Source of the DNA: an uncultured Rhizobiaceae group bacterium
GTDB taxonomy: Bacteria > Pseudomonadota > Alphaproteobacteria > Rhizobiales > Rhizobiaceae
Direction of reading: 5' to 3'
Assembly (NCBI GenBank): GCA_947501445.1
Contig: CANMVS010000016.1
Span: 62,001-126,000 of the forward strand
Length of the DNA: 64,000 nt
Made by a program: the position numbers and the translations under genes. Each line of letters opens with the position of its first letter. Position 1 is the first letter of the stretch. This document shows positions 43,433-50,788 of this stretch, piece by piece. The notes below the pieces were generated by a model. The model saw only the letters and a list, made by a program, of their open reading frames with translations. It was not told where the DNA came from and ran no database searches.

Positions 43433-44194
43433 TTGCAAAATGGCTTAATTGATCTGCTTACAGGCCTTCGATCCGCCGATGGCATTGACTCATCATGGAG
43501 AGTTGCTGAACGATATTTTCGAGAACTTCAATTTGACGTTATTAATTGTGCAGTCATGGATAGCCAAAGTAACACATTGATTGGTTTCCACTCCAATATG
43601 AGCGAAGATTGGATGCAGCATTATTATGATAGCGATTATGGCGCGTGCGACCCATTGGTTAAATACGCGAATGAAAATACCGCTGATGTCTTATTCCTTC
43701 AGGAAAACAGAGTTTGCTTTCCGAGCACTGATGTTGTGAAGTCAAATAAAATGCTTGATGAAGCCCTTGATCAGGGGATTCGTTCATCGTTGCTTTCGAC
43801 CTTCCAATCCACCTCGTTTGATCACAAAGCCGCATTTAATTTGGGAAGCAATTTGGATAGTAAGCGTTTCACTGATCATTTTAGACACAAGCGCGATGAG
43901 ATACTCATAGCTGTGGCGCTGGTTCCGAATTATCTGTGTTTCGATGACATAAACACCAAATTGAACGGTCGTTGGTTTCCATCAGAAGGTGCCAATGTGA
44001 AATTGTCACCCAGGGAGTTAGAAACGCTGCATTGGCTCTCTTCAGGTTTGCGCAATGATCGCATCGCGGACAAAATGAAGATTGCGGCAGTGACCGTAAA
44101 TTTTCACATGCTTTCAATAAAAAAGAAGCTTAACGCAAAGACGAGAGAACACGCGGTTGCATTGGCGATAAAACAAAACCTTATAGCTCCGTGA
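43433..44194 (+). CDS. LuxR-family regulator with autoinducer-binding domain
   Basis: About 253 residues from TTG 43433, which has GGGGAGG 8 bases upstream; ATG 43346 is an alternative. The N-terminal domain keeps 'DWMQHYYDSDYGACDPLVKY' (the Trp, Tyr, Asp, Pro of acyl-homoserine-lactone pockets) and 'DQGIRSSLL' (Gly). The second pocket Trp is replaced in 'ADVLFLQ'. The C-terminal HTH is 'LSPRELETLHWLSSGLRNDR' plus IADKMKIAAVTVNFHMLSI. No luxI synthase is in the window, so it is a solo receptor. Being in a prophage, it may connect host density to phage behaviour. Confidence 0.88.
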   Translation: MQNGLIDLLTGLRSADGIDSSWRVAERYFRELQFDVINCAVMDSQSNTLIGFHSNMSEDWMQHYYDSDYGACDPLVKYANENTADVLFLQENRVCFPSTDVVKSNKMLDEALDQGIRSSLLSTFQSTSFDHKAAFNLGSNLDSKRFTDHFRHKRDEILIAVALVPNYLCFDDINTKLNGRWFPSEGANVKLSPRELETLHWLSSGLRNDRIADKMKIAAVTVNFHMLSIKKKLNAKTREHAVALAIKQNLIAP

Positions 44195-44578
44195 TGCATA
44201 TGTTCGACCAGTCCGTTTCACAAATGCAGGCTCTTTGTTGTCAATATTCTCGACTGCCATCGACACTGAGTAGCAGACGAGAGCCCCACCTAACGTCAAA
44301 CGGCAAGACGCCGTTAAAACTCTTGCTCAACTCTCGTTGCGCTTTGTTGTCGTCCCAACTCCCGCCGTCATCAACGCCAGCCATCCGCCATCCGCATCGC
44401 ATCACCACAAAAAAATCTACACAATAATACAACCAGAATAATTCCGACTTGCAGCCTTGGATTGGTGCGGAAGTGAGCGCGAAAATTCCCGTCATTTCAC
44501 TCCCCACTCTCGCACTCACACATTCTCTGAATCTTTGAAACGCAACCCGCAACCGGGTTGTGAAGAAATATGCGCATC
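44195..44578. other. Gene-free stretch upstream of the second early block
   Basis: No supported gene. A CAACCCG/CGGGTTG hairpin at about 44542-44559 lies just before the promoter at 44579 and could end the luxR-type transcript, though no U-run follows. Confidence 0.4.
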
Positions 44579-44607
44579 TTGACATTTTATGCGAAATCGC
44601 ATACATG
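44579..44607 (+). promoter_or_regulatory. Promoter with embedded repressor operator
   Basis: TTGACA, 17-bp spacer, TACATG. The palindrome GCGAAATCGC (44591-44600) lies in the spacer exactly as in PL and PR, so the second early block should be under the same repressor. Confidence 0.7.
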
Positions 44608-44612
44608 TATCC

Positions 44613-44642
44613 AACCACACCACCACATATCACCACCACCAC
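44613..44642 (+). repeat. CACCAC leader
   Basis: CAACCACACCACCACATATC followed by ACCACCACCACT, then GCGAGGATGCAGC and ATG 44658. Directly downstream of the repressed promoter, so it forms the mRNA leader. Confidence 0.75.
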
Positions 44643-44657
44643 TAGCGAGGATGCAGC

Positions 44658-45329
44658 ATGAATCAACTTGCTTCCACCAATCCGGCGAACGCGTCGTTAC
44701 CTGAAAAGTATGAACACGCCAAAAGAGCATTGGCGGATTGCGCCAGCATCGACGAGTGTCTGACATGGGCAGATAAATCGGCAGCTCTGGCGTCCTATGC
44801 ACGGCAGGCCAAAGACGACCAACTTGAGAAACATGCACTGCGAATTCGGGCGCGAGCCATACGGCGCGCCGGGGAACTGCTCAAACAGATTGAATCGGCC
44901 AAGGGTGGCGACAGGAAATCCAATGAATATCAAAGGGAGGGCAACCAACCATTGATCACCAGACACACCGCGTCAAAAGACGCTGGCATGTCCATCCATC
45001 AGGCAAAACAGGCCATCCGCGTCGCCAACATTCCAGAAGAAAAATTTACAGAACAAGTGGAAAGCGCGAAGCCACCCACCATCACCAAGCTTGCCGAACA
45101 AGGGAAACGGGAAGCACCAAAGCCCATCGTTGATCTGAAGGGACGCGACCCGTCCGAATTCAACAGGTCACTGCATTTCGTTGCGATGATCAGTGAATAC
45201 GAAAAAGAGATACGGCAAGTTGACCTTGGCACAATCCTGCCCGGTCTGATCGAAAGCGAGGCCAAAAAAGTACGCGAGTTGGTAACGCGGATTGATGTTA
45301 CCCATGATCAAATTGCCACAAGGATCTAA
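44658..45329 (+). CDS. Conserved phage protein of unknown function
   Basis: 223 residues (MNQLASTNPANASLPEKYEH ...). A helical N-terminus with 'LRIRARAIRRAGELLKQIES' and a later segment 'SKDAGMSIHQAKQAIRVANI' resemble ParB-like/DNA-binding helices seen in phage proteins near methyltransferases. No catalytic motif. First gene after the operator-carrying promoter at 44579. Confidence 0.6.
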   Translation: MNQLASTNPANASLPEKYEHAKRALADCASIDECLTWADKSAALASYARQAKDDQLEKHALRIRARAIRRAGELLKQIESAKGGDRKSNEYQREGNQPLITRHTASKDAGMSIHQAKQAIRVANIPEEKFTEQVESAKPPTITKLAEQGKREAPKPIVDLKGRDPSEFNRSLHFVAMISEYEKEIRQVDLGTILPGLIESEAKKVRELVTRIDVTHDQIATRI

Positions 45330-45333
45330 CGCC

Positions 45334-45789
45334 ATGTTCAAAAAGATACAGATCGAAATTGCATCATTCATCGCACGCAAACTGAACCGCGGTAAAATCG
45401 TTCCGTTCGAGTTGGTGGTCAGTGAGATTGTCGCGGCACGCTCAGGCATCACCGGACCCGATGCCGATTTTTACCGGGTGTGCACCTACAAGGTTGTGAA
45501 GGAAACCGTCAAAACCTGCATCGGGAAATACAAGGCCAACAAGAAAAATCAGGACCAGTTGTCTTTACCCGGCTTCCAGCATCTACAAATTGCATATCCC
45601 GTTACGCGAAACGATGTTCACATGTTGGTGCCCATCGACCAATTGACCGACGGCGAGTTAGCCGCAAGGGCTGATGAATACGAATCTATGGCACGCGGTT
45701 GCCGTGATCATGCGCGCGAAATACGTGGATACATACAGGCCCGCACAGCCGCCAACGACAACGCGCCAGCCAAACGGGAAGCAGCATGA
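45334..45789 (+). CDS. Hypothetical phage protein with clamp-binding-like and SsrA-like motifs
   Basis: 151 residues from ATG 45334 (MFKKIQIEIASFIARKLNRG). A helical N-terminal half, then 'NKKNQDQLSLPGFQHLQ', where QLSLPG resembles the hexapeptide clamp-binding motif of Hda (QLSLPL), then a helical end closing 'TAANDNAPAKREAA'. Function unknown. Confidence 0.65.
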   Translation: MFKKIQIEIASFIARKLNRGKIVPFELVVSEIVAARSGITGPDADFYRVCTYKVVKETVKTCIGKYKANKKNQDQLSLPGFQHLQIAYPVTRNDVHMLVPIDQLTDGELAARADEYESMARGCRDHAREIRGYIQARTAANDNAPAKREAA

Positions 45790-46289
45790 CCGGCAACAGC
45801 AAGGTGCGGGCTTCGGCTCGCACCACCACACAAACAACCAGGATGGACGGTAAGCGGGTAAAGATCACCACGCGCAACGGCAAGGTGACCATCAAACCCG
45901 CCCTGCCCCAAGAATGGGAACTGCAGGCGGCACAATGTCGCCGTCTGCGCAACATGCCTGAATATGGCGGGCAGTTTCTATTCGCAGGCGACCAGAACGC
46001 GGCCAAGAGAGGCGGCAAGGCGCGCGTTCAGGCGCAGGCCTCTGGAATGATACCCGGCGAGCCGGATATGCGCGTGTACGGCGCTGGCTGTCGCCTGTTG
46101 CTATGGGAAAACAAAGTTGGGCGCGGTCCCGTCAGCGCCAGCCAGAAGGAACGGCACGCTGCGCTGGCTGCATTGGGGCACAAGGTTCATGTGCTGCGCG
46201 CAGTCAGTGAAAAGGAAGCAGCAGACCAAGCTGAGTCCCTTGTGCGCGATTGGTTGTTGCAGCCAGCTAATGATAATAAAATAGGCTAA
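45786..46289 (+). CDS. VRR-NUC domain nuclease
   Basis: 167 residues. The C-terminal half is a VRR-NUC PD-(D/E)XK fold: 'GEPDMRVYGAGCRLLLWENK' (Asp; E-x-K) and 'GPVSASQKERHAALAALGHK', the usual 'S.Q..W...L...G' motif. Phage VRR-NUC proteins act on branched or damaged DNA. An N-terminal basic region precedes it. The C-terminus ends QPANDNKIG. Overlaps the preceding gene by 4 bases. Confidence 0.87.
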   Translation: MTGNSKVRASARTTTQTTRMDGKRVKITTRNGKVTIKPALPQEWELQAAQCRRLRNMPEYGGQFLFAGDQNAAKRGGKARVQAQASGMIPGEPDMRVYGAGCRLLLWENKVGRGPVSASQKERHAALAALGHKVHVLRAVSEKEAADQAESLVRDWLLQPANDNKIG

Positions 46290-46295
46290 TTCGCA
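46286..46295 (+). promoter_or_regulatory. Degenerate repressor operator
   Basis: GCTAATTCGC differs by one base from GCGAATTCGC of PR. It lies about 90 bases before the lipoprotein hydrolase gene, but I could not fit a good -35/-10 pair around it. Confidence 0.35.
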
Positions 46296-46384
46296 TTTAC
46301 GTGTTGACTCGGCGCTAAGTTGCAAAGGAAATCAATATCAAGTTATAGTATATTAGATTGAAAACCTTTTGGGGGATTGGGGAC

Positions 46385-47611
46385 ATGAAAATAACTAACG
46401 CAAATTCGTTGTGGGCACTTGCACTATTACCCACTTTATTAGGCGGATGCACATCAACACTTGATGTTTATGAGTTCTATGGTGATCCGGGAATTGAGAA
46501 CGTTGAATTTTCAGGACTTAACGCATACTTCCAACACACAAATCCAAAAATTTCAGGCGTAAATGTTTTAATGATCCACGGAATGGGAGGTTATGCTAAT
46601 TCCGATCATAGTACCGTACCCGTTGATCTTGTTGAGGATAGATTGGGCTTAAGACGTAAGTCGGATCCATACTTCAAACGCATAAGAGACAGCAATGGAA
46701 GCATCATAGGATCTCTTGAAACAACACTTTACAACTCATCTTCTACAGATCGAAAAATTGCGTTCAATGTAATGTATTGGAGCCAATCAACATGGAACCT
46801 CAAATGGCAGCTTGCTTTACGAGATAACTCTGATGAATGGATGACAAGAAATCGTCTCAAAAACATGAACCGAGTAAAGCAGGACTTATTGAACTGGAAT
46901 GTATCTGACGTTCTACTCTATCTAGGGCAGAAAAATCAGAGTATCGACGCTGCAGTAAGCGGTGCTTTACAACAAATGGTTGATGATCCGAAACAAGATT
47001 TTTCTAATCGACCGCTATTAATAATTAGCTTTAGCCAAGGCAGTTTTATAGTTGCTCATGTTCTGGAGAAGATGCGGCGCTACGGACCCACAAAACAGAG
47101 ATCGACCGCGCGGACAGTGCAGTCACAGGTTTGCAAAATTTTTATGCTGTCTAATCAGATTCCTCTTCTTGACCTAGCCTTACCAATTAAGCCATCGAAA
47201 TCGCAGGGTTCAGATTTGGAGAGTTTAACTGTAAACGCTAGGCCTGACTTTGGGGCAACCGCATCTGAACAGGTAAGCGTGCCACTCACAGCCATGTCAG
47301 ACACGCCTTTGTTCAACACTAAAAATAACAATCTTTGCTTTGATGAACCAAAGATTGTTGCAATATCAGATCCGAATGATGTGTTGAGTTATTCATTCTC
47401 CGATTATTTTAAAGAGGAAGACCCGAAAACATATATTGATGTCCTAATAAGTATTGCGAAAACTGAGTATCGGATTCCTCTAACGACACCGGGAAATGGG
47501 ATTGTAAATCCCATTGACGCTCACACCGGGTATGGTACGAACTCAAAAGTGCTTGACTTAATCGTTGATGGTGCCTCCGTTAAGAGAGGTGCGCAGCCTA
47601 AATCGCGCTAA
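46385..47611 (+). CDS. Lipoprotein with alpha/beta-hydrolase fold
   Basis: 408 residues. Lipoprotein signal MKITNANSLWALALLPTLLG with lipobox LLGGC. The body has an oxyanion-type motif 'VNVLMIHGMGGYAN', a nucleophile elbow 'LLIISFSQGSFIVAHVLEK' (S-x-S-x-G; the elbow Ser is SFSQG), an acid candidate in 'VAISDPNDVLSY' and a His in 'IDAHTGYGTN'. This suggests a surface or periplasmic esterase/lipase expressed from the lysogen. It is visibly more A/T-rich than the surrounding phage genes, so it is probably acquired. Confidence 0.8.
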   Translation: MKITNANSLWALALLPTLLGGCTSTLDVYEFYGDPGIENVEFSGLNAYFQHTNPKISGVNVLMIHGMGGYANSDHSTVPVDLVEDRLGLRRKSDPYFKRIRDSNGSIIGSLETTLYNSSSTDRKIAFNVMYWSQSTWNLKWQLALRDNSDEWMTRNRLKNMNRVKQDLLNWNVSDVLLYLGQKNQSIDAAVSGALQQMVDDPKQDFSNRPLLIISFSQGSFIVAHVLEKMRRYGPTKQRSTARTVQSQVCKIFMLSNQIPLLDLALPIKPSKSQGSDLESLTVNARPDFGATASEQVSVPLTAMSDTPLFNTKNNNLCFDEPKIVAISDPNDVLSYSFSDYFKEEDPKTYIDVLISIAKTEYRIPLTTPGNGIVNPIDAHTGYGTNSKVLDLIVDGASVKRGAQPKSR

Positions 47612-47656
47612 AGCGAAAATCTGAAGTTCTAATTTCTTACCGATTAGCTGAGTCGT

Positions 47657-47959
47657 ATGTGTCGACCATCAGCTTGCGATACAAAGCCGTTTATCAGGCG
47701 CATAGCGGAAATCAATGCCCGACTTGACGCGCAAGACACGCCCGGAAGTTTGCGCAACCTCACTATGTTGGCACGGCAGGTAAATCCAGCCATTGGAGTC
47801 TCTGTCGAGGCTGGAAATCTCTTCATTGAGGAAGTCACCATCAAGGCAAACGGTCGCTCTGGTATCAAGACGCTATTTGGTCCCGCAACGGTCGAAGCGG
47901 TTAAGGGTGAATTGCGGCGTATGGCGGGTTCAAAAAAGCCCACGCGGCTTGATAGGTAA
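47657..47959 (+). CDS. Hypothetical protein
   Basis: 100 residues (MCRPSACDTKPFIRRIAEIN ...). The sequence 'NARLDAQDTPGSLRNLTMLA' plus RQVNPAIGVSVEAGNLFIEE looks like a genuine helix-strand protein. An overlapping minus-strand frame exists but reads less naturally. No strong ribosome site; moderate confidence only. Confidence 0.45.
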   Translation: MCRPSACDTKPFIRRIAEINARLDAQDTPGSLRNLTMLARQVNPAIGVSVEAGNLFIEEVTIKANGRSGIKTLFGPATVEAVKGELRRMAGSKKPTRLDR

Positions 47960-48030
47960 GAATGTCGCTGCTGTACAAATTAAACACTGCTCGCCATCAC
48001 CTATTACATCTGACTTAGAATAGTCACTGT

Positions 48031-48552
48031 TTATTCGTCAGCAAAAATATCAACAGGTACAAATACAAGATCGCCCGGAATGCCTTCATCCTGCTCCCCA
48101 ATTGTGCATTCCTCGAAATAGGCACACAAAGCCACTGCACCAGATGCTGCAGCAACAACAAAACCGACTGCGCCACCTCGAATCTTGATGCTTTTGACGT
48201 TGAAACTAGTTCGCCCTAAACGCATCTTGCGGTCTAATGTCAGCTTAACACCCTCATCAACCTCAATGTTGTATATACGCTGATTCAGAGAATTGGGCTT
48301 TTTGGGAGGCTCTATGACTTTCGCCCAAAGAGTGTTGTTTTGGAATACAAACAGCCTTTTCGGGGTACCAACAGTTCCGTTATCGATTCCTCTCAATGCA
48401 CGCCGCACCATCTCTGTTTGGTTTTCATTAAGTCCGCTGCGTACTTTTTTCTCGTTAAAGAATGCCTTAACACTTAGTATTTTCTGGCTATCTTGCCCTA
48501 ATCCTGCGCAACTCAGAGAGAACAGTATTGCCGCACAAATAATCCATTTCAT
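48031..48552 (-). CDS. Secreted or membrane-anchored accessory protein
   Basis: 173 residues with a signal peptide (MKWIICAAILFSLSCAGLGQ). 'LSCAG' could be a weak lipobox. The middle is basic and beta-rich; near the C-terminus a Gly/Ala-rich helix (GGAVGFVVAAASGAVALCAY) could be a second membrane segment. Antisense to the surrounding phage genes, A/T-rich; probably an accessory gene. Function unknown. Confidence 0.65.
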   Translation of the reverse strand: MKWIICAAILFSLSCAGLGQDSQKILSVKAFFNEKKVRSGLNENQTEMVRRALRGIDNGTVGTPKRLFVFQNNTLWAKVIEPPKKPNSLNQRIYNIEVDEGVKLTLDRKMRLGRTSFNVKSIKIRGGAVGFVVAAASGAVALCAYFEECTIGEQDEGIPGDLVFVPVDIFADE

Positions 48553-48711
48553 ATTGCACCTCCAATTGTCGGGAGTTTTGTGATTTTAAATACGATAGAT
48601 TGTTCGCTCAAACAGGTGCGGTGGAAACATGGCATTATCACCGGTAGCAATGCAGGTGATACACAACCACTTTATGCCAATTCTGTTTTTTCGTCAAAGT
48701 TCACGTTTCCC

Positions 48712-48740
48712 TTGACAAAATAGGCGATATCGCCTATTAG
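48712..48740 (+). promoter_or_regulatory. Promoter with embedded repressor operator
   Basis: TTGACA, 17-bp spacer, TATTAG. The perfect palindrome GCGATATCGC is at 48724-48733 in the spacer. Fourth promoter with this layout; drives the unit starting at 48780. Confidence 0.78.
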
Positions 48741-48748
48741 TCTATTAC

Positions 48749-48770
48749 ACCACCACACTTCACCACATTA
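48749..48770 (+). repeat. CACCAC leader
   Basis: CACCACCACACTTCACCACA between the promoter at 48712 and ATG 48780, followed by AGGGG. Confidence 0.72.
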
Positions 48771-48779
48771 GGGGCACCC

Positions 48780-49193
48780 ATGTCATCACAGACGCGGCAC
48801 GCATCGCCGATTCCGAAGGCTGCAAACGACAATACACCACAGCAACACACGCCAACAAAAACCGTATGTCACGATGGCGTATGGATCGGCTCCCATGAAA
48901 TCGAGCTTTTTATCGAATATGATTTGAAGTTTGGTAGACCACAACCTGAATACCCAACATGCGAAGATACCCTGCTGCCTGAAGGTGGTGTGCTGATACC
49001 ATTTTTGGATGCGAACAGGCACCGTTTTTGGGTTGCAGCGATACCTGAGGTTATAGGCAGTGGGTTTGCCTATGAATGGCGCATTGAAATTTACAAGAAG
49101 AAAATAGAAGCAGCCACAGCGCTGCGCAGATCAATTGAACAGGCGATAACTGACGACGACTATTGGGCGGATGCGGACGAGGATGCCGCCTAA
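48780..49193 (+). CDS. Hypothetical phage protein
   Basis: 137 residues (MSSQTRHASPIPKAANDNTP ...). ANDN lies in the disordered N-terminus; the middle is beta-rich ('EIELFIEYDLKFGRPQPEYP'), followed by a helical acidic C-terminus (DDDYWADADEDAA). The stop overlaps the next ATG (TAATG). Leads the unit driven by the repressed promoter at 48712. Confidence 0.65.
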   Translation: MSSQTRHASPIPKAANDNTPQQHTPTKTVCHDGVWIGSHEIELFIEYDLKFGRPQPEYPTCEDTLLPEGGVLIPFLDANRHRFWVAAIPEVIGSGFAYEWRIEIYKKKIEAATALRRSIEQAITDDDYWADADEDAA

Positions 49194-50281
49194 TGCGGAC
49201 ACCATCACAGCACCGGGCAGAGGTCGATACGTGGCGCGCCGACGCACCCAAGGACGACAGCGATATTTTTCATGATCAATGGGAGCCACATTGGGGCGGC
49301 GGCAAGCCACGGCACGCGTCATTGGCTGTACAACTGGCCGCGTTAATCGAATTGCGAAATAGGCCGGAAAAAGAACAGAGCATAGGGCAGATGGAAACGA
49401 ATTGGAGCGTTGTACCAGACGGGCGCAAAACCGACGCGGCAGGTCTTTTTACTGAACGCGGCAGAGATATTTCACCATCTGTAGACGAAATCACAGCCTC
49501 ATTGAGTGATGTTGTCGTGACTTATCATACGGGACCAAAGTCGACCTGCAATGGAGGCAAGGGGGAAATTCACGCGCTGCCGGTTGATGGTGACATAGAG
49601 CGCAACGACGCGGGACAGGTTACGCGCATTGGAAAACTACGGTTCAGCGACGGACTGCAAACCGAAAAGGCATACAAAACGTCACCAGATGGCAGCGTAA
49701 TCCAGTACGATGCGCGACTGCCAACCGGCGCGATGCTTCACACAAAGGACGAAACGAAGGGACAGTTGGGCGGTCAGAGCACAAAAGGCTTGGCAGCAAG
49801 TAACAAATATTTCGCTGATATGCTTTGCACCACAGATCACCGATACATCACTGGCAACCGCAAAACTAGGCGCGGCAAATCATACACAGCAAGCGAATCC
49901 AAGGCCATGCTTGCCAACGCCTGGAGCAACACCAAATGCCCGCCAACTGTCACGAAATGCCCGGACGGATTGCCGTGCGGATCCGCCAGGGTTGCAGATA
50001 GCTTCGTGGGATTGAAAAAGGGGCGTTGTGGAGATTCCGGTGCGCAGGCGTGGGAAGACATCGCCACATCGATCGTCAATCGGGAAATATGGGATCAAAC
50101 ACTAGCCGCACTGTCCGAGCGGGATACGCGTACATTGGAAGCAGCATTGAAGGCGCCAAACATGCAAGCGGTCGGGAGCGCCATGGGCTTCTCTGGAAAA
50201 CAGGCCGAACGGCGCGGGAGGCAGGCATTATTGGCTGCAAATGACAATTTTTCATCTATTTTGAAAAAAAAAGCGGCCTAA
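49193..50281 (+). CDS. Hypothetical phage protein with SsrA-like C-terminus
   Basis: 362 residues from ATG 49193. It contains Cys-rich stretches ('CPPTVTKCPDGLPCGSARVA', 'KGRCGDSG') and a C-terminal helical region ('LKAPNMQAVGSAMGFSGKQA'), ending 'LLAANDNFSSILKKKAA', close to the SsrA tag start AANDNF. No family recognised. It is the last gene before the long gene-free structured segment. Confidence 0.65.
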   Translation: MRTPSQHRAEVDTWRADAPKDDSDIFHDQWEPHWGGGKPRHASLAVQLAALIELRNRPEKEQSIGQMETNWSVVPDGRKTDAAGLFTERGRDISPSVDEITASLSDVVVTYHTGPKSTCNGGKGEIHALPVDGDIERNDAGQVTRIGKLRFSDGLQTEKAYKTSPDGSVIQYDARLPTGAMLHTKDETKGQLGGQSTKGLAASNKYFADMLCTTDHRYITGNRKTRRGKSYTASESKAMLANAWSNTKCPPTVTKCPDGLPCGSARVADSFVGLKKGRCGDSGAQAWEDIATSIVNREIWDQTLAALSERDTRTLEAALKAPNMQAVGSAMGFSGKQAERRGRQALLAANDNFSSILKKKAA

Positions 50282-50770
50282 GCGTCCCTTTCCTAGTATT
50301 CGCAACCGTTATTAGTGAGGGGGTACAAAAATTCCCCCGCCACTTCCGTTTGAACCACAACGGACGCCCGGACATGCGGCAGACTTTGGTGCCGTCTCTG
50401 AGTCGGGCGTAACTACACGGCGGCTTTTATACCGCTGTACGGCAGTTCTAGGGTTTAACCCGCGACATCGCCTTTGTGGTGGCTGCCGTAACTCACCACG
50501 TTTGGCGCAGTTCTCCTCCTGCAGCCTTACGCGTGCCGTTCCCCTTATGGGTTGAGCGGAGGACATGCCCGAATGGGCAAAGCAGGTGCCGGTCTGACTT
50601 GGTCTGCTAAGGCCATCAGCACCCGAAAGGGTGAGGTGTAGCAAGCCGCTGGCAAACATATTCGTTGCGAAAGACGGTCTGGTCTGGCTTGCGAGGCCAT
50701 CAGCACCCAATGGGAACCTTAGAAGGTAGGGGCAAAGCCCGCCGTCAAAACCTGTTCGCCCCAATCGGGC
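50282..50770 (+). ncRNA. Candidate large structured noncoding RNA
   Basis: About 490 bases without a credible gene between the early block and the late region, packed with short hairpins: GGGGG/CCCCC (50319/50334), TCCGTT/AACGGA (50345/50359), ACGCCCG/CGGGCGT (50364/50404) enclosing CGGCA/TGCCG, CGGCAG/CTGCCG (50440/50483) enclosing GGGTTTAACCC, GCCC-GAAT-GGGC, and CACCC-GAAA-GGGTG with a GNRA tetraloop (50621-50634). The 14-mer GGCCATCAGCACCC occurs at 50612 and 50696. The compactness and tetraloop suggest a folded RNA. Strand inferred from the late genes. Confidence 0.45.
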
Positions 50771-50788
50771 AAACGAGTTGAGGGGGCG

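Noticed and set aside
47644-47943. Minus-strand frame overlapping the hypothetical gene at 47657
   Set aside because: The plus-strand reading has a more natural helix-strand composition; only one can be real, and the evidence for either is modest.
50312-50764. Minus-strand 150-residue open frame across the structured segment
   Set aside because: It begins at TTG without a ribosome site, has Arg/Gly/Pro-rich sequence without fold-like pattern, and its internal repeat (GADGL) is explained by the duplicated RNA-like segment.
50282-50770. Structured segment considered as RNase P RNA, tmRNA or a group I intron
   Set aside because: The RNase P core sequence, a tag-encoding frame and intron core motifs were not found on either strand by eye.
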